Source: Streptomyces sp. HUAS YS2
GTDB taxonomy: Bacteria > Actinomycetota > Actinomycetes > Streptomycetales > Streptomycetaceae
Direction: 5' to 3'
Assembly: GCF_033343995.1 (NCBI RefSeq)
Contig: NZ_CP137573.1
Coordinates: 6,543,001 to 6,607,000, forward strand
DNA: 64,000 bases
Positions 24,572-33,043 of the stretch are shown in pieces. The notes below the pieces were generated by a model. It searched no databases. It saw nothing but the letters and a program-made list of their open reading frames with translations, and had not been told where the DNA came from. How positions within the stretch are numbered: position 1 is the stretch's first letter; every line of letters begins with the position of its first letter. The position numbers and the translations under genes were made by a program.

Positions 24572-24635
24572 TACGATCAACGACGACGCGGCACCTCGTC
24601 TCTGCCGCGCACCGTCGGCGCCGGCACCTCGTGCC
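24572..24635 (+). promoter_or_regulatory. thrS promoter and tandem-hairpin leader, possible ThrRS operator
   Basis: A -10-like TACGAT (24572-24577) is followed by the 11-mer CGGCACCTCGT twice (24589-24599 and 24622-24632). Hairpin 1 pairs GCGGCA with TGCCGC and displays the loop CCTCGTCTC, which contains CGT, a threonine anticodon. Hairpin 2 pairs GGCAC with GTGCC. Both lie upstream of the GGAG ribosome site. E. coli ThrRS represses its own mRNA through anticodon-like hairpins; an equivalent here is speculative. Confidence 0.3.
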
Positions 24636-24663
24636 TGCCTGCGCCCCTATGTATGGAGCACCA

Positions 24664-26640
24664 GTGTCTGATGTCCGTGTGACCGTCCAGTCCGCCTCAG
24701 GTTCCGAGGAACGGGCGGTGAGCGCGGGCACCACGGCCGGCGCCCTGTTCGCCGACGACCGCACCGTGATCGCCGCCCGCGTCGCCGGTGAGCTCAAGGA
24801 CCTCGCGTACCCGCTCGCCGAGGGCGACGTCGTCGAGCCCGTCGAGATCTCCTCCGAGGACGGCCTGAACATCCTGCGCCACTCCACCGCGCACGTGATG
24901 GCCCAGGCCGTGCAGGAGCTCTTCCCGGAGGCCAAGCTGGGCATCGGCCCGCCGGTCCGGGACGGCTTCTACTACGACTTCGACGTCGAGAAGCCGTTCA
25001 CCCCCGAGGATCTCAAGGCCATCGAGAAGAAGATGCAGGAGATCCAGAAGCGCGGCCAGCGCTTCTCCCGCCGCGTCGTCTCCGACGAGGAGGCCCGCGA
25101 GGAGCTGGCGGACGAGCCGTACAAGCTGGAGCTCATCGGCATCAAGGGCTCCGCCTCCACCGACGACGGTGCGAACGTCGAGGTGGGCGGCGGCGAGCTG
25201 ACCATCTACGACAACCTGGACGCCAAGACCGGTGACCTGTGCTGGAAGGACCTCTGCCGCGGTCCGCACCTGCCCACCACCCGGAACATCCCGGCGTTCA
25301 AGCTGATGCGCAACGCGGCCGCCTACTGGCGCGGCAGCGAGAAGAACCCGATGCTCCAGCGCATCTACGGCACCGCGTGGCCGTCGAAGGAGGAGCTGAA
25401 GGCCCACCTCGACTTCCTCGCCGAGGCCGAGAAGCGCGACCACCGCAAGCTGGGCAACGAGCTCGATCTGTTCTCCGTCCCGGACGAGATCGGCTCCGGT
25501 CTCGCCGTCTTCCACCCCAAGGGCGGCATCATCCGCCGGGTCATGGAGGACTACTCGCGCAAGCGCCACGAGGAGGAGGGCTACGAGTTCGTCTACTCGC
25601 CGCACGCCACCAAGGGCAAGCTGTTCGAGAAGTCGGGCCACCTGGACTGGTACGCCGAGGGCATGTACCCGCCCATGCAGCTCGACGAGGGCGTGGACTA
25701 CTATCTCAAGCCCATGAACTGCCCGATGCACAACCTGATCTTCGACGCGCGCGGGCGCTCCTACCGTGAGCTGCCGCTGCGCCTGTTCGAGTTCGGCACC
25801 GTGTACCGGTACGAGAAGTCCGGCGTGGTCCACGGTCTGACCCGGGCCCGTGGCTTCACCCAGGACGACGCGCACATCTACTGCACCAAGGAGCAGATGG
25901 CGGAGGAGCTGGACCGCACCCTCACCTTCGTCCTGAACCTGCTGCGCGACTACGGCCTGACCGACTTCTACCTGGAGCTGTCCACCAAGGACCCGGAGAA
26001 GTTCGTCGGCTCCGACGAGATCTGGGAGGAGGCCACCGAGACCCTCCGCCAGGTCGCCGAGAAGCAGGGCCTCCCGCTGACCCCCGACCCGGGCGGCGCG
26101 GCCTTCTACGGCCCGAAGATCTCCGTGCAGGCGCGCGACGCCATCGGCCGCACCTGGCAGATGTCGACCGTGCAGCTCGACTTCAACCTGCCGGAGCGCT
26201 TCGACCTGGAGTACACCGCCCCGGACGGCACCAAGCAGCGCCCGGTCATGATCCACCGCGCTCTGTTCGGCTCGATCGAGCGGTTCTTCGCGGTGCTCCT
26301 GGAGCACTACGCGGGCGCGATGCCGCCGTGGCTGGCGCCGGTCCAGGCGACCGGTATCCCGATCGGCGACGCGCACATCCCGTACCTGCAGGAGTTCGCC
26401 GCCAAGGCGAAGAAGCAGGGCCTGCGGGTGGAGGTCGACGCCTCCGCGGACCGGATGCAGAAGAAGATCAGGAACGCGCAGAAGCAGAAGGTGCCGTTCA
26501 TGATCATCGCGGGTGACGACGACATGGCCGCCGGCGCCGTCTCGTTCCGTTACCGCGACGGTTCGCAGGAGAACGGCATCCCGGCGGACGAGGCCATCGC
26601 CAAGATCGCCAAGATCGTCGAGGACCGCGTCCAGGTCTGA
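24664..26640 (+). CDS. thrS: threonyl-tRNA synthetase
   Basis: A 658-aa class II synthetase that charges tRNA-Thr. Domains in order: TGS (1-60, VSAGTTAGALFADDRT), the editing domain starting at HSTAHVMAQAV (about residue 73), the catalytic core with the zinc-binding MNCPMH cysteine (about 352), motif 2 around FGTVYRYEKSGVVHGLTRARGF, motif 3 HRALFGSIERF, and the C-terminal anticodon domain (QATGIPIGDAHIPYL). The frame is open far upstream; GTG 24664 has GGAG five bases before it and gives the usual length, whereas ATG 24649 has no ribosome site. It is followed by a convergent K+ channel gene. Confidence 0.96.
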   Translation: MSDVRVTVQSASGSEERAVSAGTTAGALFADDRTVIAARVAGELKDLAYPLAEGDVVEPVEISSEDGLNILRHSTAHVMAQAVQELFPEAKLGIGPPVRDGFYYDFDVEKPFTPEDLKAIEKKMQEIQKRGQRFSRRVVSDEEAREELADEPYKLELIGIKGSASTDDGANVEVGGGELTIYDNLDAKTGDLCWKDLCRGPHLPTTRNIPAFKLMRNAAAYWRGSEKNPMLQRIYGTAWPSKEELKAHLDFLAEAEKRDHRKLGNELDLFSVPDEIGSGLAVFHPKGGIIRRVMEDYSRKRHEEEGYEFVYSPHATKGKLFEKSGHLDWYAEGMYPPMQLDEGVDYYLKPMNCPMHNLIFDARGRSYRELPLRLFEFGTVYRYEKSGVVHGLTRARGFTQDDAHIYCTKEQMAEELDRTLTFVLNLLRDYGLTDFYLELSTKDPEKFVGSDEIWEEATETLRQVAEKQGLPLTPDPGGAAFYGPKISVQARDAIGRTWQMSTVQLDFNLPERFDLEYTAPDGTKQRPVMIHRALFGSIERFFAVLLEHYAGAMPPWLAPVQATGIPIGDAHIPYLQEFAAKAKKQGLRVEVDASADRMQKKIRNAQKQKVPFMIIAGDDDMAAGAVSFRYRDGSQENGIPADEAIAKIAKIVEDRVQV

Positions 26641-26689
26641 CCCGACGACGGCAGGCAGGTCCGACCGCGGACAGTGCCTACGGCCGTGC

Positions 26690-27367
26690 TCAGGAGGCCC
26701 CCGGGAAATCTCCCGGGGGCCTCTTCTCGTCCTCCCTGGTGAACGTCTGGATCAGCCAGGAGGAGAACGAGCCCGTCACCGCACCGAGCAGTGCGAGACC
26801 GCAGGCCATCAGCCCGACGGCGGTGACCCGCCCGCCCGGGGTGACCGGGGACACGTCCCCGTACCCCACCGTCGACAGCGTCGAGCAGGCCCACCAGACC
26901 GAGTCGCCGAAGGTACGGATCGTGGCGCCCGGAGCCCCGTACTCGTAGGAGTAGACCGTCAGCGCGCTCGCGAAGCCGAGCAGGAGCGAGGAGAGCCCGG
27001 CGTAGGCCATGACCCGGACGTACAGAGTGAGCCGCGCCTTGTCCCGGCGGCGCTGGATCTTGTCGTAGCTGGTCACCATCCGCAGCGGGCGAAGGAGGGG
27101 CAGCAGCACGACGATCGTGTCGAGCACATGGCTGCGCACGAAGCGCAGGGGGCGCAGGCCGCTCAGCCACATGCGGACCACGTAGTCCACCACGAAGACG
27201 GCCCAGGCCGCGAAGGTGATCGCGAGGCAGACGTCCTGCCACACCTGGGGGAGGTCGTGGCCCAGGATCCGGACCGCGTACCCGGCGAGAAAGGCCAGCG
27301 ACGCCACGGCGAGCAGCGCGTCGGTCCGGTCCTCCCATTGCTCCTGCCGCTGCGACCTGTCGTTCAT
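26690..27367 (-). CDS. voltage-gated-like potassium channel (two-pore-helix/6TM type)
   Basis: A 225-aa ion channel. The selectivity filter STVGYGD lies at 165-171, between pore helix FGDSVWWACSTL and the inner helix VTAVGLMACGLALLGAVTGSF. Upstream are three to four membrane segments, including a basic LRPLRFVRSH...LRPLRMV run that resembles an S4/S4-S5 region. The C-terminus is short, with no RCK domain. Start ATG 27367 has GGAG 11 bases upstream; an ATG at 27391 would add eight residues. The 3' end overlaps the thrS terminator. It should conduct K+ across the plasma membrane. Confidence 0.9.
   Translation of the reverse strand: MNDRSQRQEQWEDRTDALLAVASLAFLAGYAVRILGHDLPQVWQDVCLAITFAAWAVFVVDYVVRMWLSGLRPLRFVRSHVLDTIVVLLPLLRPLRMVTSYDKIQRRRDKARLTLYVRVMAYAGLSSLLLGFASALTVYSYEYGAPGATIRTFGDSVWWACSTLSTVGYGDVSPVTPGGRVTAVGLMACGLALLGAVTGSFSSWLIQTFTREDEKRPPGDFPGAS
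26694..26723. terminator. thrS terminator inside the end of the channel gene
   Basis: GAGGCCCCCGGGA (26694-26706) pairs perfectly with TCCCGGGGGCCTC (26711-26723) around a 4-nt loop, 54 bp past the thrS stop. It encodes the last residues of the convergent channel on the other strand. Confidence 0.8.
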
Positions 27368-27432
27368 CTGATCAGCATCTCCGGTGAGCATGATCCGTCG
27401 CCCCGGCGACACGGTCCGAACGGGCGAAGCAA

Positions 27433-27446
27433 TATGCTGCACAGCA
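27433..27446 (+). promoter_or_regulatory. leaderless -10 of the HIT gene
   Basis: TATGCT at 27433-27438 lies seven bases before ATG 27446. It overlaps an alternative in-frame ATG at 27434, which argues that 27446 is the true start. Confidence 0.5.
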
Positions 27447-27994
27447 TGACGATTGAGCCGGAGCAGCAGATCGGAGTGGGGACGCAGGACGCGTTCCAGC
27501 GCCTGTGGACGCCTCACCGAATGGCGTACATCCAGGGCGAGAACAAGCCGACCGGTCCGGAGGCCGGGGACGGCTGTCCGTTCTGCTCGATCCCGTCGAT
27601 GTCGGACGAGGACGGGCTCGTCGTGGCGCGCGGCCGGCACGTGTACGCGGTGCTGAACCTGTACCCGTACAACGGCGGACACCTGATGGTGGTCCCCTAC
27701 CGGCACGTCGCCGACTACACGGAGCTGGACACGGGGGAGACGATCGAGCTTGCCGAGCTGACCAAGCGGGCGATGGTCGCGCTGCGTACCGCGTCGGGCG
27801 CGCACGGCTTCAACATCGGCATGAACCAGGGCGCGGCGGCCGGTGCCGGCATCGCCGCCCACCTGCACCAGCACGTGGTGCCGCGGTGGGGCGGGGACAC
27901 CAACTTCATGCCGGTCGTCGGCCACACGAAGGTGCTGCCGCAGCTGCTCGCCGACACCCGCAAGATGCTGGCCGACGCCTGGCCGGTCGACTAG
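27446..27994 (+). CDS. HIT-family nucleotide phosphorylase/hydrolase (Ap4A phosphorylase-like)
   Basis: A 182-aa histidine-triad protein with the active site HLHQHVVPRW (H139, H141, H143) and an N-terminal CPFC pair (C44, C47) that may bind zinc. The extended N-terminus and NLYPYNGGHLMVVPYRH match the actinobacterial group that includes the M. tuberculosis diadenosine tetraphosphate phosphorylase. In mycobacteria this gene lies between thrS and pgsA. Here it keeps that neighbourhood, but other genes are inserted on both sides. It ends at a strong bidirectional terminator. Confidence 0.93.
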   Translation: MTIEPEQQIGVGTQDAFQRLWTPHRMAYIQGENKPTGPEAGDGCPFCSIPSMSDEDGLVVARGRHVYAVLNLYPYNGGHLMVVPYRHVADYTELDTGETIELAELTKRAMVALRTASGAHGFNIGMNQGAAAGAGIAAHLHQHVVPRWGGDTNFMPVVGHTKVLPQLLADTRKMLADAWPVD

Positions 27995-28006
27995 CGGCAC
28001 GCGTCA

Positions 28007-28058
28007 CGGAACGACGACGACGGCCGGGCCCTCGGGCCCGGCCGTCGTCGTCGTTCCG
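28007..28058. terminator. perfect 25-bp bidirectional terminator
   Basis: 28007-28031 pairs with 28034-28058 around a 2-nt centre (GGGCCC-TC-GGGCCC at the top). It separates the convergent HIT and unknown membrane-protein genes, 12 bp from one stop and 24 bp from the other. Confidence 0.9.
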
Positions 28059-28082
28059 TCTTCCGTCGGTCAGGGGCGTCCG

Positions 28083-29726
28083 TCAGGCGTCGTAGACGTC
28101 GGCCTTCTTCGGGCCGGGGTCCTGGATCAGGCCGCTGAGCACGAGCGAGCGGTTCGCGAAGCGCTCGGTGTCCACGCCGTGGTCCTGCAGGACCTTGATG
28201 GTCGCGGTGTGCACCGCCCGCATGACGGGCGTCGCGGCGCGGATCGCGTCGTCCGCCATGAAGCGGTGGCGCCAGGGCTTGTCGGCCCAGGCGTGCCGCA
28301 GGCCGAACGGCTCGGGCAGCACGAGCTTGCCACCGAGGAAGTCCAGGACCGGCGGGAACCAGGTCAGCGGGGCGCGCACGGCGAGCCGGACCACCTCGTC
28401 CGTCTCCACCAGGGGCAGTTTGATCTCGCGGGTCTCCCAGAACCGGACGGTCTTGGAGACCTCCTTGGTCTTGGCCTTCGGCTTGCTGGTGAAGAGCGAG
28501 TGGACCGGGCCCAGCGCATGGCCGGTGACCTCGACGCGCAGGGTGTGCAGCAGCGAGGTGACCGTGATCATCATGGTGAGCACGAGCTGCCCGTCCCAGA
28601 GCGTGAACTGCACGCCCAGGTAGTGACGGTTGCCGCTGCCGAACTGCTGGTCGTTGCAGATCCGCTGTATCTCGTGCGGCCGTACCTGGAAGGTGACGAT
28701 GTTCTCGCCCTCAGGGCGGGCGACCTCGGTGGCGCCCTCGCCGACCGGCGACACGATCCAGTGCTTGACCACGGGCTTGGGGAAGCCGGTCTTGAGCGAG
28801 CCGCGCTCCAGCAGCTTGAGCTGGTCGTGGATCGGCCGGATCACGTCCCAGGCGCGGAAGTCGTGGATCTCCTTGCCCTCCTGGGGGACCAGGTCCTCGG
28901 CGAGGGTCCAGCTGCCCCAGCGGGTGCCCATGCCGAGTATCCCCTTGGGGCCGGCGTAGAAGACGATGTTGGACTGCTGCTCGGCGGTGAGCTTCTCCAG
29001 GTTCTGGCGCAGCTCCTCCGCGGAGCTCTCGGCCGGGTCCGTGGGGACCGCCTCGGGGATCTTCGCGGCGACCCCGCCGCCGCTGAGCAGGCCGTCCCAG
29101 CGCTCCCGGAGGTCGACCGCGGTGGACTCGCAGATGCGCTTGGCCAGGACCCAGCCGAGCGGCGGGGCGATCACCATGGCTCGCAGGTAGAGGCCGAGGA
29201 CGCTGTCGACCGGCAGCTTGATCAGGAAGATCACGGCCAGCAGGCCCATGCCGAGCAGCAGGGCGGTGCCGAGCGCGCCGGCGCGCTTGTCGGCGGCTCC
29301 GGCGAGACTGCGGCGGAGCTGGATCACGCCGAGCCAGAGCAGCAGCCCGGGCAGGAACACCACGCCGAACAGGACGGTCACCAGGGTGAGTCTGATGTCC
29401 CGGCGGCGGCGGATGTTGGTGGCCGCCAGACAGTGCTCGACCACCGGCTGCGGCTCGGTGCCGAAGGACTGGATGAGCGCCTTGCGGGCGCCGCCGAGCA
29501 TGCGGACCTGGACGGCCCGGGAGAACGCCTCGCCGAGGTCCGGGCGGAAGAGGTCGTGCCACTTGCCCTTCTTGACCGTGGACTTGTGCCAGTCGCTGTT
29601 CGCCTCGAGGATCTTGTCCATCGGCCCGTCGCGGTACGCGGCGGAGGCGAGCGCGAACGTCGCCGCCGTCTGGCCGTCCGAGCCCTGGAGGGGGACCTGC
29701 GCCCCGGGTCCGTACACGATCGTCAT
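28083..29726 (-). CDS. unknown 547-aa membrane-associated protein
   Basis: Not recognised. Residues 1-100 are soluble (MTIVYGPGAQVPLQGSDGQ at the start, then DWHKSTVKKGKWHDLF). Two to three hydrophobic segments lie between about 110 and 195 (LTLVTVLFGVVFLPGLLLWLG, GTALLLGMGLLAVIFLI, GLYLRAMVIAPPLGWVL). The remaining ~350 residues are cytoplasmic or external beta-rich sequence with FYAGPKGILGMGTRWGSWTLA and a C-terminal DHGVDTERFANRSLVLSGL. It is transcribed alone between a terminator and a gap of about 195 bp. ATG 29726 has GGGGG close upstream. Confidence 0.78.
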   Translation of the reverse strand: MTIVYGPGAQVPLQGSDGQTAATFALASAAYRDGPMDKILEANSDWHKSTVKKGKWHDLFRPDLGEAFSRAVQVRMLGGARKALIQSFGTEPQPVVEHCLAATNIRRRRDIRLTLVTVLFGVVFLPGLLLWLGVIQLRRSLAGAADKRAGALGTALLLGMGLLAVIFLIKLPVDSVLGLYLRAMVIAPPLGWVLAKRICESTAVDLRERWDGLLSGGGVAAKIPEAVPTDPAESSAEELRQNLEKLTAEQQSNIVFYAGPKGILGMGTRWGSWTLAEDLVPQEGKEIHDFRAWDVIRPIHDQLKLLERGSLKTGFPKPVVKHWIVSPVGEGATEVARPEGENIVTFQVRPHEIQRICNDQQFGSGNRHYLGVQFTLWDGQLVLTMMITVTSLLHTLRVEVTGHALGPVHSLFTSKPKAKTKEVSKTVRFWETREIKLPLVETDEVVRLAVRAPLTWFPPVLDFLGGKLVLPEPFGLRHAWADKPWRHRFMADDAIRAATPVMRAVHTATIKVLQDHGVDTERFANRSLVLSGLIQDPGPKKADVYDA

Positions 29727-29863
29727 CAGCCCCCATCGCCGCGTGCACCGCGTGGTCCACCGCGTCATCTCTGTGCGGCCTGTTCCCAACTACCGCGCCC
29801 CGCACACCTTCTGAGCTGGGCACCCCAGCGTATCGGGCACACGGCGTGCGCGTCAGGTGACGG

Positions 29864-29907
29864 CCGGATGCCGCCGTTCTCCTCGGGGCGGGAACGGCGG
29901 CATCCGG
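29864..29907 (-). terminator. stem-loop terminator of the EF-G2 gene
   Basis: CCGGATGCCGCCGTTC (29864-29879) pairs perfectly with GAACGGCGGCATCCGG (29892-29907) around a 12-nt loop, 14 bp past the minus-strand EF-G2 stop. Confidence 0.75.
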
Positions 29908-29921
29908 TGACGGAGGCTCGA

Positions 29922-32129
29922 CTACACGCCGGAATCCGCCTGTTCACGGATCTTGCCCGCCAGTTGCGGCGGCATGGCCTCGTGCCGGGCGTACGCGCGG
30001 TCGAAGCTTCCGGTGCCGTGCGACAGGGAGCGGAGGTCGACCGCGTACCGGCCGATCTCGATCTCCGGCACCTCGGCCCGTACGACTGTCCGGCCGGGGC
30101 CCGCCTGTTCGGTGCCGACGACCCGGCCGCGCCGGCCGGACAGGTCGCTCATCACCGGACCGACGTACTCGTCCGGCACCATCACCTGTACCTCGGCGAC
30201 CGGTTCGAGCAGGTGGATCGGCGCCTCGGCGGCCGCCTCGCGCAGCGCCAGCGCGCCCGCGGTCTGGAAGGCCGCGTCGGACGAGTCGACCGAGTGGGCC
30301 TTGCCGTCCCGCAGCGTGACCCGCACGTCCACCAGTGGGTACCCGGCGGACACACCGCGCGCGGCCTGCGCCCGGACTCCCTTCTCCACGGACGGGATGA
30401 AGTTCCGCGGCACGGCGCCGCCGACCACCTTGTCGACGAACTCGATCCCGCTGCCGGCCGGCAGCGGCTCGACGTCGATCTCGCAGATGGCGTACTGGCC
30501 GTGCCCGCCGGACTGCTTCACGTGCCGGCCGCGGCCCCCGGACGGGGCGCCGAAGGTCTCGCGCAGCGACACCTTGTACGGGACCGTGTCGACCTGCACG
30601 CCGTACCGGGTGCGCAGCCGCTCCAGGACCACGTCCCGGTGCGCCTCGCCGAGACACCACAGCACGACCTGGTGGGTGTCCGGGTTCTGCTCCAGGCGCA
30701 TCGTGGGGTCCTCGGCGACCAGCCGGGCCAGACCCTGGGAGAGCCGGTCCTCGTCGGCCTTGCTGTGCGCCTGGATCGCCAGCGGCAGCAGCGGGTCGGG
30801 CATGCTCCACGGCTCCATCAGGAGCGGGTCGTCCTTGGCGGAGAGGGTGTCGCCGGTCTCGGCGCGGCCGAGTTTCGCGACGCAGGCGAGGTCGCCGGCG
30901 ATGCACTCGCCCTGCAGCCGCTGCTGTTTGCCGAACGGCGAGGTCAGCGCGCCGACGCGTTCGTCGACGTCGTGGTCCTCGTGGCCCCGGTCGGTGAGCC
31001 CGTGCCCGGACACGTGCACCGTCTCGTCGGGCCGCAGGGTCCCGGAGAACACCCGGACCAGGGAGATCCGGCCGACGTACGGGTCGGAGGCGGTCTTGAC
31101 GACCTCGGCGACCAGCGGGCCGTCCGGGTCGCAGGACAGGGCCGGGCGGGGCGCGCCGGACGGGGTGGTGACGGCGGGGGCCTCGCGCTCCAGCGGGGTG
31201 GGGAAGCCGCCGGTGATCAGCTCCAGGAGCTCGACCGTGCCCAGGCCCTGGCGGCCGCCGTCGTGGGCGTGGGCGGCGGCGAGCACGGGATGGAAGGTGC
31301 CGCGGGCCACGGCCTTCTCCAGGTCGTCGATCAGGGTCTTGAGGTCGATGTCCTCGCCGCCGAGGTAGCGGTCCATCAGGGTCTCGTCCTCGCTCTCGGC
31401 GATGATCCCCTCGATCAGCCGGTTGCGGGCCTCCTCCAGGAGCGGCCGCTGCGCCTCGTCGGGCGGGTTCTCCTTCCGTTCGCCGGTGGAGTAGTCGTAG
31501 ATCTTCCGGGTCAGCAGGCCGACCAGACCGGTGGCCGGGGCGTGCCCGTCCGGGCCCTCCGCGCCGTACACGGGCAGGTAGAGCGGCAGGACGGCGTCGG
31601 GATCGTCGCCGCCGAAGAGCTGTCCGCAGACCTCGGTGAGCCGCGTGTAGTCGGTGCGGGCCGTGTCGAGGTGGGTGACGACGATGGCCCGGGGCATGCC
31701 GACCGCCGCGCACTCCTCCCACACCATGCGGGTGGCGCCCGGGACCGCGTCCGCCTCCTGCGCCGCCGAGACGACGAAGAGGGCCGCGTCCGCGGCGCGC
31801 AGACCGGCCCTCAGCTCCCCGACGAAGTCGGCGTACCCGGGGGTGTCGAGGAGATTGATCTTGTACCCGCCCCATTCCAGCGGGACGAGGGAGAGCTGTA
31901 CGGACCGTTGCTGACGGTGCTCGATCTCGTCGTAGTCGGAGATCGTGCCGCCGTCCTCGACCCGGCCGGCCCGGTTGACCGCTCCGGCGGTCAGGGCCAG
32001 GGCCTCGACCAGAGTCGTCTTTCCCGAACCGCTGTGGCCGACCAGCACCACGTTCCGTACCGCCGAGGGCCGGTCGGCCGCTGGTGCCCTGCCGGCGGCT
32101 CCGGGCTGTGCGTTCGCCTTGTCGCCCAT
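29922..32129 (-). CDS. elongation factor G-like GTPase (EF-G2 type)
   Basis: A 735-aa translational GTPase of the EF-G2/FusA2 type. P-loop GHSGSGKTTL (31-40), G3 DTPGYADF (95-102) and G4 THLD (152-155) instead of the NKxD of true EF-G are visible. The G2 region reads RQQRSVQLSL. Domain II follows (VGRISLVRVFSGTLRP), then domains III-V with GGRGRHVKQSGGHGQYA and VPDEYVGPVMSDLSGRRG. Such second EF-G copies usually lack full translocation activity; a role in ribosome recycling, rescue or stress is possible. GGGAGGA lies seven bases before ATG 32129. The 5' end is divergent from the pgsA operon. Confidence 0.88.
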   Translation of the reverse strand: MGDKANAQPGAAGRAPAADRPSAVRNVVLVGHSGSGKTTLVEALALTAGAVNRAGRVEDGGTISDYDEIEHRQQRSVQLSLVPLEWGGYKINLLDTPGYADFVGELRAGLRAADAALFVVSAAQEADAVPGATRMVWEECAAVGMPRAIVVTHLDTARTDYTRLTEVCGQLFGGDDPDAVLPLYLPVYGAEGPDGHAPATGLVGLLTRKIYDYSTGERKENPPDEAQRPLLEEARNRLIEGIIAESEDETLMDRYLGGEDIDLKTLIDDLEKAVARGTFHPVLAAAHAHDGGRQGLGTVELLELITGGFPTPLEREAPAVTTPSGAPRPALSCDPDGPLVAEVVKTASDPYVGRISLVRVFSGTLRPDETVHVSGHGLTDRGHEDHDVDERVGALTSPFGKQQRLQGECIAGDLACVAKLGRAETGDTLSAKDDPLLMEPWSMPDPLLPLAIQAHSKADEDRLSQGLARLVAEDPTMRLEQNPDTHQVVLWCLGEAHRDVVLERLRTRYGVQVDTVPYKVSLRETFGAPSGGRGRHVKQSGGHGQYAICEIDVEPLPAGSGIEFVDKVVGGAVPRNFIPSVEKGVRAQAARGVSAGYPLVDVRVTLRDGKAHSVDSSDAAFQTAGALALREAAAEAPIHLLEPVAEVQVMVPDEYVGPVMSDLSGRRGRVVGTEQAGPGRTVVRAEVPEIEIGRYAVDLRSLSHGTGSFDRAYARHEAMPPQLAGKIREQADSGV

Positions 32130-32380
32130 GATGTGTCCTCCCGACTGCTCGCACGCGAGGTGGGACGCGGGCGGGGCTGGGAGTGCGGGGCAGCTCCGGC
32201 GACGCCCGCGATGGTCCTTCGAGCTTTGCACCGCTGTCACGGCGCGTCCATACGTCGTACGCCCGGCGGCCGATACACGCCGTGCAGGGTGCGCGCCCGT
32301 GCACCGGGAGGCGCGTGACTACGATGGGCCAGCCGGTGGCCGTAGGGGCCGCGCGGCCCACCGACCCCTCAGGGAAGGCC

Positions 32381-33043
32381 ATGCTGAACAAGTACGCGCG
32401 TGCGTTTTTCACGCGTGTCCTCACACCGTTCGCCGCGTTTCTGCTCCGCAAGGGGGTGAGCCCCGACGCGGTCACGCTCATCGGCACGGCCGGAGTGGTG
32501 GCGGGAGCGCTGGTCTTCTTCCCCCGGGGCGAGTTCTTCTGGGGCACGATCGTCATCACCCTGTTCGTGTTCTCCGACCTGGTCGACGGGAACATGGCGC
32601 GCCAGGCCGGGATCTCCAGCCGCTGGGGCGCGTTCCTCGACTCGACGCTGGACCGGGTCGCCGACGGCGCGATTTTCGGAGGCTTCGCGCTCTGGTACGC
32701 GGGTAGCGGAGACGACAACGTGATGTGCGCGGTCTCCATCTTCTGCCTGGCCAGTGGGCAGGTCGTCTCGTACACCAAGGCGCGCGGCGAGTCGATCGGT
32801 CTGCCGGTCGCGGTGAACGGCCTGGTCGAGCGGGCCGAGCGGCTCGTCATCTCGCTGGTCGCGGCGGGTCTGGCGGGTCTGCACACCTTCGGTGTGCCGG
32901 GCATCCAGGTGCTGCTGCCGATCGCCCTGTGGATCGTGGCGGTGGGCAGCGCGGTGACGCTGGGGCAACGGGTGGTGACGGTGCGACGAGAGTCCGCGGA
33001 GGCCGACGAGGCCGCCGCGCGGGGGAGCGAGGCGGCGTCATGA
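32381..33043 (+). CDS. pgsA: phosphatidylinositol phosphate synthase (CDP-alcohol phosphatidyltransferase)
   Basis: A 220-aa integral membrane enzyme that joins CDP-diacylglycerol and inositol phosphate. The CDP-alcohol signature SDLVDGNMARQAG...GAFLDSTLDRVADG has the D-x2-DG-x2-AR-x8-G-x3-D-x3-D pattern (D66, D69 and later Asp residues). About six hydrophobic helices surround it. The assignment to PI-phosphate rather than PG-phosphate synthesis rests on the operon with an acyltransferase and PimA. ATG 32381 has GGGA upstream and starts MLNKYARAFF; ATG 32324 would add 19 low-complexity residues. Its end overlaps the next gene by 4 bp (ATGA). Confidence 0.9.
   Translation: MLNKYARAFFTRVLTPFAAFLLRKGVSPDAVTLIGTAGVVAGALVFFPRGEFFWGTIVITLFVFSDLVDGNMARQAGISSRWGAFLDSTLDRVADGAIFGGFALWYAGSGDDNVMCAVSIFCLASGQVVSYTKARGESIGLPVAVNGLVERAERLVISLVAAGLAGLHTFGVPGIQVLLPIALWIVAVGSAVTLGQRVVTVRRESAEADEAAARGSEAAS

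Noticed and set aside
24509..24663. T-box riboswitch before thrS
   Set aside because: The leader is too short and lacks the T-box sequence and specifier architecture.
27843..32318. 1491-codon open frame on the plus strand across the unknown membrane protein and EF-G2
   Set aside because: It runs antisense to two well-supported genes with real motifs and crosses their intergenic terminator; no domain is recognisable.
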